NCBI GenBank assembly: GCA_958299035.1
Contig: CATQJL010000001.1
Coordinates: 83,577,071 to 83,641,070, forward strand
Direction: 5' to 3'
DNA: 64,000 nucleotides
Source of the DNA: Cylicocyclus nassatus
Lineage: Eukaryota > Nematoda > Chromadorea > Rhabditida > Strongylidae
Part shown: positions 1 through 10,799 of the stretch, in pieces
Layout of the letters: each line of letters begins with the position of its first letter
Numbering within the stretch: position 1 is the first letter of the stretch
Made by a program: the position numbers and the translations under genes
Notes under the pieces: generated by a model
Databases searched by the model: none
What the model saw: the letters and a program-made list of their open reading frames with translations, nothing else
Told to the model about the DNA's origin: nothing

Positions 1-15
1 CGTTTATCAAAATAA
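1..15 (+). pseudogene. Last codons of an upstream KCTD-like gene (copy 0)
   Basis: The first 15 bases read R-L-S-K-stop. The same ending closes the last exons of the other KCTD-like copies (LRLSR-stop at 22,667; LRLSK-D-stop at 51,138). The DNA after it also matches the DNA after the 22.6-kb copy, so this is the 3' end of a gene lying mainly outside the window. Whether it is intact cannot be seen. Confidence 0.6.
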
Positions 16-770
16 TTTGCTCATCCTGAGATCTTCTAACTCTCTTTTGCAATGTTCATGTGAATGTGTGCTTTATTTACTTTGAGCTCCAATATTGGTC
101 TATTATACATGAAAGAATGCTAATAAATTTTTTGTCATTATTTTTGTGCATTAGACGTTGCCTGTGCACTCGATATTGACAATGGTGAGCTGAAGATATG
201 GCCCTAAAAGAGAATGAAGGCGCATGAAAAAGAGTGAAGGCACAGTCTGTCCCACTCGAGTCCAGCCCAAATTTTTGGCGCAAAATTCGCGTGCACCTGT
301 GGGAACCAAGGCGCCGCGAAGTAAAGCGGCGTAAAGTGCTGGCGAAGAAAACTAAAGGAATGAAATCAGACAAGTACTGGTAGCCTTATAGCAAGATGTA
401 ACGCAAAACCCTGGGGATGCGGAAGCGCATCATGCCACACTGAATAAATAAATGTTTTTTTCTATGAAAAATCTAATACAACGTTAAATTAACTATCAGT
501 AAATAATATCTGAGTCACTCAAGTCTACCGTAATTCGACCAGTCTGAATTCATAGATCAGAGAATAAGCATCTTCTGCCTTTGCTGCAAGCGTGTATTTG
601 GTGTAGCAGATTCTGGTAAGATCATTTGACTCACATTAGCGGCAAAAGGCAAGGTTCCAATTTTTTGAAAAATGTTTCCACCATTGTTATAAGGGTTCGG
701 TTCTCACAGTCAGAGCTTCTTTGTTAGAATATATAGAGAGTTGATTTGAAAGTAGCGAAATAGTTCGGTT
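16..770 (+). repeat. Duplicated 3' flank of KCTD-like genes
   Basis: This non-coding stretch is a diverged copy of about 22,680-23,230. Shared landmarks are a 'ctttatttact' block at about 70 and 22,684, 'tatggccctaa' at about 198 and 22,835, 'gagtgaaggcaca' at about 231, and 'attctggtaagatcat' at about 609 versus 23,106. It shows that the KCTD-like genes were duplicated with their downstream DNA. No coding signal was found in it; the 98-codon antisense frame at 77-373 has no support. Confidence 0.55.
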
Positions 771-1202
771 GGTTGGCGCTCATCTAATCAGGTAAAGCGT
801 CCTCATAGCTCACAAATTGTTGGAATGCCAGTCTTTGAGGAAAAATTTTCTGTGCATACAAAGTCGGATTTTCAACGAGAAATCTGGATAATGTATGGAG
901 AGTGAGTGTCATCAAAGGATGAATTCCGCATTCTGCCAGAAAGTAGCCTTAAAAAGTGAGAGAGGAGTGTTGGTCTTAGGACATGTACTATCGGTTACCA
1001 TTAGTCGTGTTCTGTTGATAATTTCTTGCCTAAGGAGACATTCCTTGTAGAACTGATCCAGTGCCTCTAGTTCCCATAGTCTAAAACTGCATAACTCAAG
1101 GCATTGTGCCAGTTTTTTTTTAGAAACGTCACAAAATGCTGAAATATTGCATGGAAGTTAAAGAATTATTGCGTTATCGTGAAAATGATGCTCGTTTGCA
1201 TG
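771..1202. other. Stretch without recognisable features
   Basis: I see no splice-consistent coding exon, no repeat shared with the rest of the window and no RNA gene here. Confidence 0.3.
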
Positions 1203-1820
1203 TTACTGAAGGGCCATCACGGTGCGGTAGGCGGGCATCGAAAAGATAGATGGCTGATTTCTCACGCTCCGCTCGCTAGTTTTTTTTAGGAAAGTGGTCA
1301 CGACTTTTCCAACGCCGCCTGTTGATTTCTTGCTTCGTCCAAAAATCAGCAATATATTCGCGATAAATCGGAGCGAGAAAAACTCCATTACTCAGACAAT
1401 CGCTGGGGGCAGGCGGGCACCGGAAAAAATAGATTGCTGATTTCTCGCACCCCGCTCGCGGATTTTTTGCAAAGCAATCAGGACTTTTCGGAAGACCGCT
1501 TGCTGAGTCAGCGGATTTTTGAGAGACCGCCTGTTGAATTTTTTTCGCTCTTATCTTTTGCAGATATATTGCTGAATCTCTGAGGAATCGAGAACACAGC
1601 AAGCGGTCTTCCGAAAAGTCCTGATTGCTTTCCAAAAAATCCGCAAGCGGTGCGAGAGTTCAGCAATCTATTTTTCCGGTGCCCGCCTGCCCCCGGCGAT
1701 TGTCTGAGTAGGAGGTCTTTGAAAACCTCTCTGACCGTTTTCCAGAAATCTGCGAGCGGAGTGCGAAAAGTCAGCAATGTGGTTTTTCCGGTGCCCGCCT
1801 ACCCCCGGCGATTATCTGAG
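1203..1820. mobile_element. Degenerate outer TIR element of the CTCAGA family
   Basis: The right end at 1,709-1,820 terminates in CGGCGATTATCTGAG and carries GCCCGCCTACCCCCGG. Its inverted counterpart lies at about 1,225-1,390 (GGTAGGCGGGCATCG, then CTCACGCTCCGCTCGCTAG). The leftmost 12 or so bases of the left terminus are too diverged to place, so the start is approximate. A second member of the same family (1,391-1,708) sits inside it. Confidence 0.45.
1391..1708. mobile_element. Palindromic MITE, CTCAGA family, TA-flanked
   Basis: The element begins CTCAGACAATCGCTGGGGGC and ends GCCCCCGGCGATTGTCTGAG. The two halves are inverted repeats over most of the 318 bp, including 'aagcaatcaggacttttcgg' at about 1,464 and its complement at about 1,611. 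It is flanked on both sides by TA, consistent with a 2-bp target duplication. No coding capacity. Confidence 0.7.
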
Positions 1821-2594
1821 TTGGTATAAAGAGCAAGATCACAGAATCCACTGAAACTGCATTCAGTTGAGCTATCAGCTAAAATGATCAGGCACCCGTT
1901 TAGAGGCATGTCTCGGGAAAATTGCATTACGAATTCCCCATCCTTCCTTGGCCTTCTGGTCGCGCTGAGTCCAGGAATGTGCTCAAAAATCGAAAAAGTT
2001 ATTTCATGGCGTTTTCCGGTCTTGTAGATTACTGGAGGGGATGGGCGAGCAATAGTCAACTCATTCGCGATTGGCTGTCTGAGCCGATCAGCCAGTTACC
2101 GCCGAAATGGGTAGAGTTACCGTATGCTGCAGCCAGTCGCTGTTTTTGACGGGAACTTCTCGCCCAGCTCCCTCAGCAATCTCCAAGGACGAAAAACTCT
2201 GAAAAAGCACTTTTTTTTGACTCCAGAAAGCCGTGTAGGTGCTAAAAAGCTCGCACTCGCAATTTCCCCGAGCCACTGCCTTCAAAGCCCCTTTGTGCTT
2301 ACTCACAAAGAAGGCATGCCATTGGATTGTTCTTACTGTGAGGCATTTACCGCATTGGAACATGATATTCGCATTCTATCCCCCCCCCCCTTCGGACAAA
2401 TTCTCCGCGAATTTTAACCAAACCTTTACTTGTTATCAACTTTTTGAATATTTTTTTCAACAAATGATCCCTCTTTTCATCCGTTTAAATGATTGAGAGC
2501 AAAGCAGGGTGACTCAGAACCGTGGTAGATGTACTATTGCAGCGGATCTCGTGCCAGGACTCACATAAAGTACAGTTGTTTCGGATCGTGCAGC
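1821..2594 (+). other. Upstream region of KCTD-like copy 1
   Basis: There is no coding exon I can support. A C10 tract lies at about 2,381. The stretch 'attgagagcaaagcagggtg' to about 2,594 resembles 26,375-26,405 plus the bases around 26,740 and 27,620-27,656, the upstream region of copy 2 once its insertions are removed. It is therefore probably the shared promoter or 5' UTR of the family; no core promoter motif stands out. Confidence 0.4.
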
Positions 2595-3459
2595 ATGGAT
2601 TCCCGCAGTTCCAGTCTAAAACCGCAACTGACTCAGAATGGTGAGTTTGAGGCAAGCAAGTTTTTGTGTTTGATCTTGCAGTGATAGATGTTCCAGGTAA
2701 GGAAAGGCAAACATCTAAAGAGTGGTGGACGAGTGAAAATCAACGTGGGTGGCACTGTGTTCGAAACTACAATTTCCACGCTAACAAGACTGGACAACAC
2801 GGTATATTTGACTCCACTCCATTGCTAGGGTTAAACACATTTGGGTAGTTTTTTAGGTGCTTTCCGCTCTGGTTTCGAATCGCTGGAATCAATCAAACCA
2901 GAGGGCTATATTTGTGGATCGAAATCCGACTTACTTCGGGAAAGTACGGCATTTATCTCCTCAGCGGGAACACGCAAAAAATTATCTGTTTGAGATAGAC
3001 TACCTGCGGGATGGAGATGACTTCGCCCTCCCAATGGACCGTGACGCTCGAAAAAGCCTTCGAAGGGAAGCCGAGGTGAGTTTTCCATAATTTTCACGTC
3101 AAAATCACTTCATTTTTTCACAGTTCTATAATCTGTCCGGCCTTGTGGAGATGTGCTCACCTAGTCTGCAAGTGGGAGATTGCGTACAGTGGACAGGAAG
3201 CGCCATAGAAGGGTACTGGAAGTGGCTTGCCAGGTAATTCATCTGCAGTATAACCGTCTTTGATGCCATCTAGCAACCAAAGTGGTGGACCCTTTGCTAC
3301 ATAGGTACGAATACAACAGGAGGAAGTCATGTCCGACTTCGAACAAGTGCGGCGACTGCAAAGCTTGCGGATCTCAGGGATGTACCTGTGCCGGTTGTAA
3401 AGCTGACAGCCAGAAAACACATCTGGGCCGGTAGTAATCTGGCCGAAACTCCAAGTTTA

Positions 3460-3539
3460 AAGCTGCGCGTTAACTCAGAGTTAACTCTGAGTTTCGTTTT
3501 GAAACTCAGAGTTAACTCCGAGTTTCGTTTCTGAAACTC
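3460..3539. repeat. Palindromic AACTCAGAGTTAACTC repeats
   Basis: Several overlapping copies of 'aactcagagttaactctgag' occur here and again at about 7,299-7,325, 7,345-7,365 and 7,527-7,560. Each is self-complementary around GTTAAC. They form the inner inverted arms of the 3,426-7,595 element. Confidence 0.6.
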
Positions 3540-4809
3540 CTCAGACACTCGCGGTTGAGTCGCGCAGGGGATCCGCCCACAAAATGGGCGTTCGCAGCAA
3601 AATCCGGTGGACCGGCGCGAGTCATCGTTTTAGTTTCGCCCCGATTTTAGTGCGATTTTGCCGCGACGGGCGAGGCCGCGCTGAACAAGTCAGCTCCCGC
3701 GCTCCAAGCAATCTTCGCGCCCTTTCGCAACTGCAACGCGGGGAGAAGAGATTTCGAAATGCTTGCTCATGTCTGCTCTGTCTCAATGCTCATGTCCGTC
3801 TCGATAGGCTGTTGCTGTGTGATCTTTGCCAGCGACAAACTTGTATAAACAAGTGAGCGGACACTTCCATTCGAATTTTCGAAACTTCTCGGAAAGGCGG
3901 AAAGATGGCTTCATTTAGTAGTTTTGACCAGTGTTATGCGGTGGCAAGTAACCGCATGATCCTGCTTCGCCTACAACAATTGATATTACTCGTGTTCGTT
4001 ACATACACTATAGCTCTGGCGACTGTGTGGAGCAAGTGAGGCGTTTTACACTCTTTATTTCTGAACTTTCGTCTCTGTCCGACATTTTTCTGCTGATAAG
4101 GCTAAGTGCATTCTGATTATATCAGACTTTTTTTAGGGGGCTGGGAGTTGGCACAGGGGGGTAATCGAGCATGCTGATCATCCCCAAGGGGGTGATCAGC
4201 ATGCTCGATTACACCCCTGTGCCAAATTCCATCCCCCTAGCTCAAATTTTGCAAAATCGATCAAAATCCCCATGCTCACTTCCCCCCTGTGCCAACTCCT
4301 AGCCCTGTAGGTGAACTCTGCGAAAAAATCGATAAAAATCGGTAAAATCGACATCGATCGATAACGAAAAGTGGACTGTGACACGCGCCGGGGCCCGAAG
4401 TGTATGTGTGCCAAGTTTGGTCCGGATACGGCGGAGCCGGGTAAGCCAGCTAGTTTGTTAATAAATTTTATGACGTAAGACTGGGTTTTATCAGCAGAAA
4501 AGAAACAAGCGTGAGAAACGGGACCCAGCGTGACAAAGGACTCAAGGTAAGTCAAAAGAAAGGCATGAGAGAGCGCTTGGAGAACGCAAAAAGCTTTCAC
4601 TAAGGGCGTAGACCGCGTGCTCTGAACGATCGCGACATTTTGGTGTCTCGCGCAGGTGTCCTGATTTTGCCCCGATTTTGCCGCGCACTTTTGCCGCGAC
4701 ACAAAACCAGGTGTCCTGATTTTGCCGCGACACCGATTTCGCGAGTCGCCCACGCATTCAATGGCTACACCTCGTTTTGCCCTGCGCGAGTCAACCGCGA
4801 GTGTCTGAG
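3540..4809. mobile_element. CTCAGA-family TIR element with TC duplication
   Basis: Left terminus CTCAGACACTCGCGGTTGAG and right terminus CTCAACCGCGAGTGTCTGAG-like (one mismatch) are inverted repeats of about 29 bp. TC lies immediately outside both ends (3,538-3,539 and 4,810-4,811). A GCGACAAAATC-type motif recurs in inverted orientation inside (about 3,655 and 4,670-4,735). A Helitron fragment is nested within it. No transposase frame is visible. Confidence 0.65.
4129..4453 (+). mobile_element. Truncated non-autonomous Helitron (3' end)
   Basis: The segment ends GCCGGGTAAGCCAGCTAG followed by T, a Helitron-type CTAG terminus, and matches the right arm of the full copy at 24,590-25,889. It includes the same central palindrome around 'gcatgctgatca' (about 4,168-4,207) and the 'aatcgataaaaatcgg' block. 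The TC-starting 5' terminus is missing, so this is a partial copy. Confidence 0.65.
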
Positions 4810-4887
4810 TCGGAGTTTCGTGCTGCTACTTGCGGAGCCGCTACAGTTGTTGAGGAGCTACTACACGCTTCATCGCAAAACACTCCG

Positions 4888-4956
4888 ACTAGGTCGGGAG
4901 TTGAACTCCCGTTGCTCGGCGCGAAGTGCCTACCACTGGACCACTAGGCTACACAG
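4888..4956 (-). repeat. tRNA-derived (SINE-like) pol III promoter segment
   Basis: On the minus strand an A-box-like TAGCCTAGTGGTCCAGTGG is followed about 35 bases later by a B-box-like GGGAGTTCAACTCCCG that forms a good T-arm. The D-arm GCC/GGC pairs, but acceptor and anticodon stems do not, so this is a tRNA-derived repeat rather than a working tRNA. Confidence 0.5.
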
Positions 4957-5199
4957 CACCACAGCACCACTGCCATTCTGCCGCTATTAGTACATGTTGC
5001 TTACATCCTACGTGTTCAGGCACGTCAAGAGGCATGGACCTTTTCACTCTAACAATAAGCAAGGTGATTCACTACAATACCTATACGTAGTCTCTTCCTC
5101 CTCCCCCCATTCTCAACCCCCACTTACGATATCATCTTCTATCCGGGAGATACCAACCTTGGAAGAATTGATTACCCCCAGCTGCATTCCTAAATAGGA

Positions 5200-6570
5200 T
5201 AACTAGCGAAGGTGACTGCCTTATTGACAAAACATAATTTAAGTGTCAAAATTCAGCTAAAAGTCGAACTCGAATATATGTAAAATGTAAAAACCATGTG
5301 TGATAAAAACACATTATGAAATCATCAACACGCCTCTATCATTTTGATAATACCATCGGCTGGCTGCAGTGGCGGACCAAGAGGGAGCTCTCGAGAATGA
5401 GCGAAATTTTCGAAATTTACTCACTGGGTTATAAAAATGTGCAAGTGACTTGTTTATTTATGTAGATGATTAAAATAATTTTTTAAATTTTTTAAAAATT
5501 CAAATCAGCCCTGTAAAAAACTTTTTCGATGGCGTGGCGCCCCCTTTTTCATTTTGGAAGGCAAAAAATTTGAGCAGCACCCAAAAAATTTTTCAGAGTG
5601 CGTGGCGTTAGCCATGCACTCTGTAAAACGCACCTTCATTCAAAAAAAATTTTTTTTAGCGCCCCCCTCCCCGCCCCCCACTGAAATCTTGGGACCGCTG
5701 GCTGATGAGTGTTCTGTATCATATTTCGTTCATCCGACAAATTGGAAGAATAAATTATCCGAATATTCGAATAAGCGAGGATTTTGAAAGGACAGTTATT
5801 CAGCTATACAAATATTTAAGAAGTTTCGGAAATCCTTGTTCGAATATTCAAATCGACTGTTGCGATTGAATATTCGAATATTGCATGCGAGTATTCGAAT
5901 AATTATTGTATTCGATATTCAATGATATTCAATTGTTCGTTGATTCGAATACTCATTCGATCAAGTTCGGTTAATCGAATAATTGATAGCTCGAATTTTG
6001 GAATGTGCCCATATTCGAATATTTAAATTCTAATAATATAAAAATCGGAGTTTGAGTAATATTCGTTCATTTGGAAATTTTTGAATTCAGTTATTTCTAT
6101 CCATTCGTCCGATGATTTTCTAAAGATATTATTTAATATTTGTATATCACAAACTGGCAAAAAGCATAGTTCATTTGGTTCCGGTGAAAAAATCTCTTGC
6201 AAAAATCTGTTACGTTTACATTTCTGGAGAAGGTGGTTGTGAGTATATATTAGTTTCTCAATGCTGGTAGTTTTACGGTTAAAAAGGTCATGCGAAAATG
6301 GTTTTGAAGTTTAAGTAGACAGATACATTTGTGGCATCAAGGGCCGTTCTATAAGATCATTCAGGGTGCATGTGTTTTTCGAAAATATGGATGAGACTTG
6401 ACTCATGGCTTTAATTTCACAGCGCAGGCAACTGCTTAGAGGTTCAAAATGGAATACGGCGATGGCTGGCTGATGAAAACCATGATTTGCATTTTCATGC
6501 AAAATGGTTAGCATATTCTTAATCAGCATGGCAAATAACCCCACCACGCCAATTTTCAACGAATTTTTGC
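5200..6570. repeat. AT-rich stretch with TCGAATA palindromic tracts
   Basis: No gene is visible. From about 5,735 to 6,060 the sequence is dense in TTCGAATATTCG-type self-complementary words. The same word family dominates 13,385-13,685 and 15,790-16,100. The rest is low-complexity A/T DNA. Confidence 0.5.
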
Positions 6571-7140
6571 CCAACTACCGTATCCCTACCGTAACCTCGT
6601 TATGTGGCACCGTAGCGAAAAATGAACACTATAGTCGTTATTGGCGTACCAAATAATCCCACTGTACCGAGTTTTAGCAAATTTTGTGACTTTCGCCCAA
6701 CTACCGTATTCCTACCGTAACCCCCTTATGTGGGCGAATTGATCAGCGTGCCAAGAAATCCCACAATACCAATTTTCACTCGTTTTAGTAATTTTCGTCC
6801 ATCTACCGTATACCTACCGTAACATCTCTAAATGGTCCCGCAGTTCAAAATGAACATCATATTCGTGATCAGCGTGCCAAAAAACCCCACTGTACCAAGT
6901 TTCAGCAAACTTCGTGACTTTCGCCCAACTACCGTATACCTACCGTAACATCTCTAAATGGTCCTGCAGTTCAAAATGAACATCATATTCGTTATCAGCG
7001 TGCCAAATAACCCCAATGTACCAAGTTTCAGCCAATTTTGTGACTTTCGCCCAACTACCGTATCCCTACCGTAACCCCCTTATGTGGACGAATGGCGAAA
7101 AGTGAGCATTGAATTCGTGATCAGCGCGTCGGATAACCCC
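6570..7140. repeat. Minisatellite, about 127-bp unit with TACCGTA core
   Basis: The core 'ctaccgtatccctaccgtaa' recurs at about 6,574, 6,700, 6,800, 6,929 and 7,055. Spacing is about 100-129 bp, with conserved 'gtgactttcgcccaactacc' and 'atcagcgtgccaaa' between. The same words are scattered at 28.4-29.6 kb and near 36,920. Not coding. Confidence 0.65.
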
Positions 7141-7860
7141 CGGGACCAAAATCTTAGAAAATTTCAAAATTTTGTGTTCAACGGTGCACCATGATACCCC
7201 CCCCCCCCCATCATGCTTCATGAAACTCGGAGCAAAATCTACCCCGGAGGACTTTTTTCTGGGCCTCTGCGTTTACGCACTATTTCTCTTTCTCTAACGA
7301 AACTCAGAGTTAACTCCGAGTTTCGGCGAGCCTAAAACGCGCACCAAACTCAGAGTTAACGCGCAGCTTGAGCTGCGCGTTTCGTCGCGTAGTGTCTCGC
7401 GTGGAACGAATTACGCCACGTTTCCATACTTGGCATAAAGTACGTCTTGCGGGGTATCCTGCCATATAATCCTTTCCCCAATTTGGTTTGCTTATGCAGG
7501 TGTTAATGGTCCCTGAAAGGTGCGTGTTAACTCAGAGTTAACTCTGAGTTGACTCTGAGTTTGAGCTGCGCGTTTCGACAGGTTTACTACCGGCCCTGAT
7601 AAACTATAACGACTGGAAATCTGTGAAGCACGAAATGAAATTTATGAAAGGAAGTGTGACGAAGGTAATGCATAACAATATTCTAATGTTTGTAAAAGAA
7701 AGTTCCCGCGCATGTGCAAAATTTTTGTCTAAAAGCTGCTTTAAGCAGATGACTCGTGAAGATCTGTGAATTTTGGTGCAAAGATACGTTGCTGATAAGG
7801 CACGAGCATCCCAATATGATCTGTTCTTATCATTTCATTTCGAACCATCAGGGCGCATGA

Positions 7861-8298
7861 AGGCGGTGTCCGGGCAAAAACCGATTTCGATATTTCGTGC
7901 TTACCCGGGCCTATTCGCTACGCTGAATCCGAAAGTACACACTGGAAAGCGCGGAAAGGGCGATAAACGGCTCTAACGCAGGTGGGAAATCGGCAGATGG
8001 GCGGGTTTTCCCCAGTGTGAATGTACGCTCTTAACTTCCGGGGCAATCCTCTCGCTTCCGGTTTCAAGTCAATCATTCCTTGGCCGGTAGCGATGTTAGG
8101 ACGGCTAGAGTAATCGAGAAGACCGCTCCAGGAACTGGGAGCATGAATTTACAGTGGGGAGGATCCCGCCCACTTGCTGTTTCCCTCCTGCGCTAGAGCC
8201 GTTTCGCGCTTTCCAGTGTGGACTTTTGGATTCAACATGGTGATTAGGCCCGCATAAGCACTAAATTTCATAATCGAGTTTTTGCCCGGACACTGCCT
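7861..8298. mobile_element. MITE of the AGGCAGTG family, copy a
   Basis: Ends AGGCGGTGTCCGGGCAAAAA and TTTTTGCCCGGACACTGCCT are inverted repeats that continue inward for about 170 bp ('gggcctattcgctacgctga' near 7,908 and its complement near 8,235). No coding capacity. Other copies lie at 9,532-9,986, 26,425-26,732 and 45,914-46,250. Confidence 0.7.
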
Positions 8299-9531
8299 AC
8301 ACAGAAAGGCAGCAAGAAGGAAAATGTGTAATTCTCATCTCTGAAAAAAATTCTCTTTAGTGTGTAGATCGAACAAGATCTAACAAAGATAAAAACTGGA
8401 AGGAGCATTAAGCTTAAGTTTTTCCCCAGGAAAGAATACAAAGTAGCTGTAGTCATATTGATGCAGCTTTAAATGATGAGTACATATCTGTCTTCCTTAT
8501 CTGCCGAACACCTTTGTAAACGAAGTTATAAGCCATCAAAGCATCATTTTGCTAAGAAATCGTTCCTGTAAAGTTTGATAAACGCAAACGAAAATTTTGG
8601 TGCTAAGCCAGGAGGGGGAGGGGACATGAGTGTGTCACAGATATTTGCGGCCTGCTGTTGCCAGGAAATAGCGCGCAACTAGTAGTCTCTCTTAAGGGAT
8701 CAGAGTGGTATTTAGGGAACCGCTTCAAGCGCAGTGAGGCTTAAGTGACATTCTTCTAGCGGGCCTGACGAATTGCTTTGAGAAGGGCCTAATTATATCA
8801 ACGGCAAAAATAGGCCGATTTTGCCCGGACGCTGCTAATCTTGTGCACCATAGAAACTCTATGCTGCTAGAAATTCCGGCGTCAAATATGCGACATATAT
8901 GACTTGATGCAAATACAGATTCTTCTAATCAATGTTGGCAGGCTACCAATGATGGCGTGTATAATTTTAGTGAATCGATGGAATGCCCTATCTTCTGTAC
9001 GTTACGAATGCCCTTAGAATGAGTTATACGCAGTTGGAGTATTGCCAAATTGCGACGTCGCGACTGAAACAGCATGAAGTATGCCCAAGGCCCAAAACTT
9101 GCGCAAATAACTCCTGAGATGACTGGAATTCACTCATTTAAGGATGTTGCAGATTATACCAAAGTACTGCTGCTCCGTGAGTGGGACAACGGTTGGCGCA
9201 CCCATCTTCGTCAAGCCGCTCTACGTCTGGCAACGTCGAAGTAGACTTCTCATTCATTATCCTACACTTAGCGAGGATCACCTTGCCTATTTTTGCTAGC
9301 TGAGAACTGCATCTATCTTCCTTTTATTATCTTTTATTTTGTCTCCATTCAAAAAGCACGTAGGTTTACACAATTCATATCCTCTCTCAAGAATGAAGAT
9401 TAAAAAATTGGAAAAACATTCACGCAAAAATGCATCTTTTTGGTTTACGAACTCTAGGATAGTGCAGTGTGTGCAAACGCACATGTTAGGGTATGCACTA
9501 ACTAGGTTACGATCTAGTAGTTCGCAGTTAA
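8299..9531. other. No gene; contains a block shared with 34.6 kb
   Basis: The stretch 8,570-8,730 (GGTGCTAAGCCAGG, G-run, TGTCACAGATA, GCCTGCTGTTGCCA) is a diverged copy of about 34,570-34,730, which lies downstream of KCTD-like copy 2. This supports segmental duplication. An isolated AGGCAGTG-family end (TTTTGCCCGGACGCTGC) lies at about 8,819. Nothing else was recognised. Confidence 0.4.
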
Positions 9532-9986
9532 AGGCAGTGTCCGGGCAAAAACTCGATTTTGAGATTTTGTGCTTACTTGGGCCTATTCGCTGCGCTGAAT
9601 CCGAAAATGCACATTCTAGAGCGCAAAAATGGCGAAAAACGGCTCTAACACAGGAGGGGAATGAGCAGGTGGGCGGGGTCCTCCCCACTGCGAATTCACG
9701 TTCCCGGCTTCCAGAGCGACCTTCTCGCTTCCCGTTTCAAGTCAGTCATAAGCACTTGACCGGTAGCGATATTAGGACGGCTAGCGGAATCGAGAAAATC
9801 GCTCCGGGAGCCGGGAGCGTGAAATCGCACTGGGGAAAGCCCCGCCCACCTGCTGATTTCCCTCCTGTGTTAGAGCCCTTTTTCGCCGTTTTCGCGCTTT
9901 CCAATGTGGATTTTCGAATTCAACATGGCGAATAGGCCCGTATAAGCATAAAATCACAAAATCGAGTTTTTGCCCGGAGACTGCCT
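9532..9986. mobile_element. MITE of the AGGCAGTG family, copy b, TTAA-flanked
   Basis: Inverted termini AGGCAGTGTCCGGGCAAAAA and TTTTTGCCCGGAGACTGCCT extend inward about 190 bp on each side ('cgaaaaacggctctaacaca' left, complement right). TTAA lies at both edges (9,528-9,531 and 9,987-9,990). The other copies lack matching TTAA, so a piggyBac-like origin is only a possibility. The 198- and 130-codon frames over it are repeat translations, not genes. Confidence 0.7.
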
Positions 9987-10393
9987 TTAAACGCCTAAAG
10001 CTGTATAAGTGACACGGAGTAACTCCGTAAATATCTCTTCAAATTCTTATATCAAAAAATGTAAACGTCAGAGTCATGTTCTGTAGACAGACGGCACTTT
10101 TGTCTAGTGTTGCCTCTGCGGGCGCCCTGTCAGTGCCGTCTAGCGCGGGTTGGCTGCGTACCAATGGTCTTACCAGTGGTCTGCTCTTGTTAGAGGAGAT
10201 TGATCTATCTGCACATGCTAGCACATGGGTTCCCGTGTCGACGCTAACACGACTTTGGCACAACTGGATGCTCGCACATGCAACTGTAGCGCTTCAAGTC
10301 AATCGCAGAGCACAAATCGCTTCGAGAATGTGAAAATGCAAAGTTGCTCGGAATTGGAAGTATGAATTCAAGCCCTACAGGCCCTTCTCGTCG

Positions 10394-10770
10394 TTATAAT
10401 TTAGTGGAACTGAGAGACGGAGCAAGAATTGTGTTAGCTCTAAACTTTCGTCCAGCTTCCGTACTTTTTTTAAGCGGTTCATTCAGCTTCTGACGAACTC
10501 TGGTACGATCGGAAAGAACACGATCTGGGCGAAAGTGTACTAATGAGCTCTCGGCAACAAACGAATCTGAGGTGTAGTATAGGGAAAGCTTTGCTGGGGT
10601 TTCCTTCATATACGAACCCATGACATAATATTGCCTCCAATCATATATATCAACGAACTGGCCTCCCGGTTTACCCCGGTTTGGAGCCCATCCATCATGC
10701 TTGACCTTCATGTGTCGAAACTTACCCTTCTTTTGATAGCGACTCGTCCTGGATTCGTTCCTACCGTCTT
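10394..10770 (-). CDS. Unrecognised open frame, minus strand
   Basis: An open frame runs leftward from about 10,770 (upstream stop just beyond) to the stop at 10,394, with an internal Met at 10,711. The peptide contains DGWAPNRGKPGGQFVDIYDW and later FRPDRVLSDRTRVRQKL. Its composition is protein-like rather than repeat-like: aromatic and Gly/Pro-rich at the N-terminus, basic toward the C-terminus. I do not recognise the family. There is no clear splice acceptor upstream. It may be a single exon of a larger gene or a fossil. Flanking DNA gives no operon or cluster clue. Confidence 0.35.
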
Positions 10771-10799
10771 TACCTTATCTTGATGATCAGCAGATCAAA

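Larger units (their letters stand above)
3426..7595. mobile_element. Composite TIR element inserted in the copy 1 exon
   Basis: The ends are GGCCGGTAGTAA and TTACTACCGGCC, a perfect 12-bp inverted repeat, with a longer imperfect inverted repeat inside (AGCTGCGCG near 3,462 and 7,563). CTG lies on both sides (3,423-3,425 and 7,596-7,598), a 3-bp target duplication. The 3-bp duplication is of PIF/Harbinger type, but no transposase is visible, so class is unproven. It carries palindromic 'aactcagagttaactctgag' repeats, a CTCAGA-family element, a Helitron end, a tRNA-like segment and a minisatellite. Confidence 0.7.
2595..7664 (+). pseudogene. KCTD/T1 BTB-domain gene, copy 1, split by a transposon
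   Basis: Exons by GT-AG rules: 2,595-2,640 (possible first exon from ATG); about 2,697-2,801 (KINVGGTVFETTISTLTR, the start of a T1/BTB fold); 2,857-2,943 (VSNRW, FVDRNPTYF); 2,995-3,075 (DYLRDGDDFALP, LRREAE); 3,124-3,233 (FYNLSGLVEMCSP, then VGDCVQW); and 3,305-3,425 plus 7,599-7,664 (a linker with seven Cys in CPTSNKCGDCKACGSQGCTC, then INYNDWKSV and FMKGSVTK). T1 domains mediate oligomerisation and in KCTD proteins usually serve as Cullin-3 adaptors; that role is inferred from family. The last exon is split by a 4.17-kb element, and removing it with one copy of the CTG duplication restores the frame. The family's final exon (W..GW...LRL) is not found downstream. The link from exon 1 to the T1 exon is not phase-consistent, so the true start is uncertain. 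Confidence 0.75.

Noticed and set aside
9296..9935. Overlapping 198-codon (+) and 130-codon (-) frames
   Set aside because: They run through the arms of the AGGCAGTG MITE and reappear, altered, in its other copies; no protein motif.
9528..9990. piggyBac origin of the AGGCAGTG family from TTAA flanks
   Set aside because: Only one of four copies has TTAA on both sides, so the flanks may be chance or part of the terminus.
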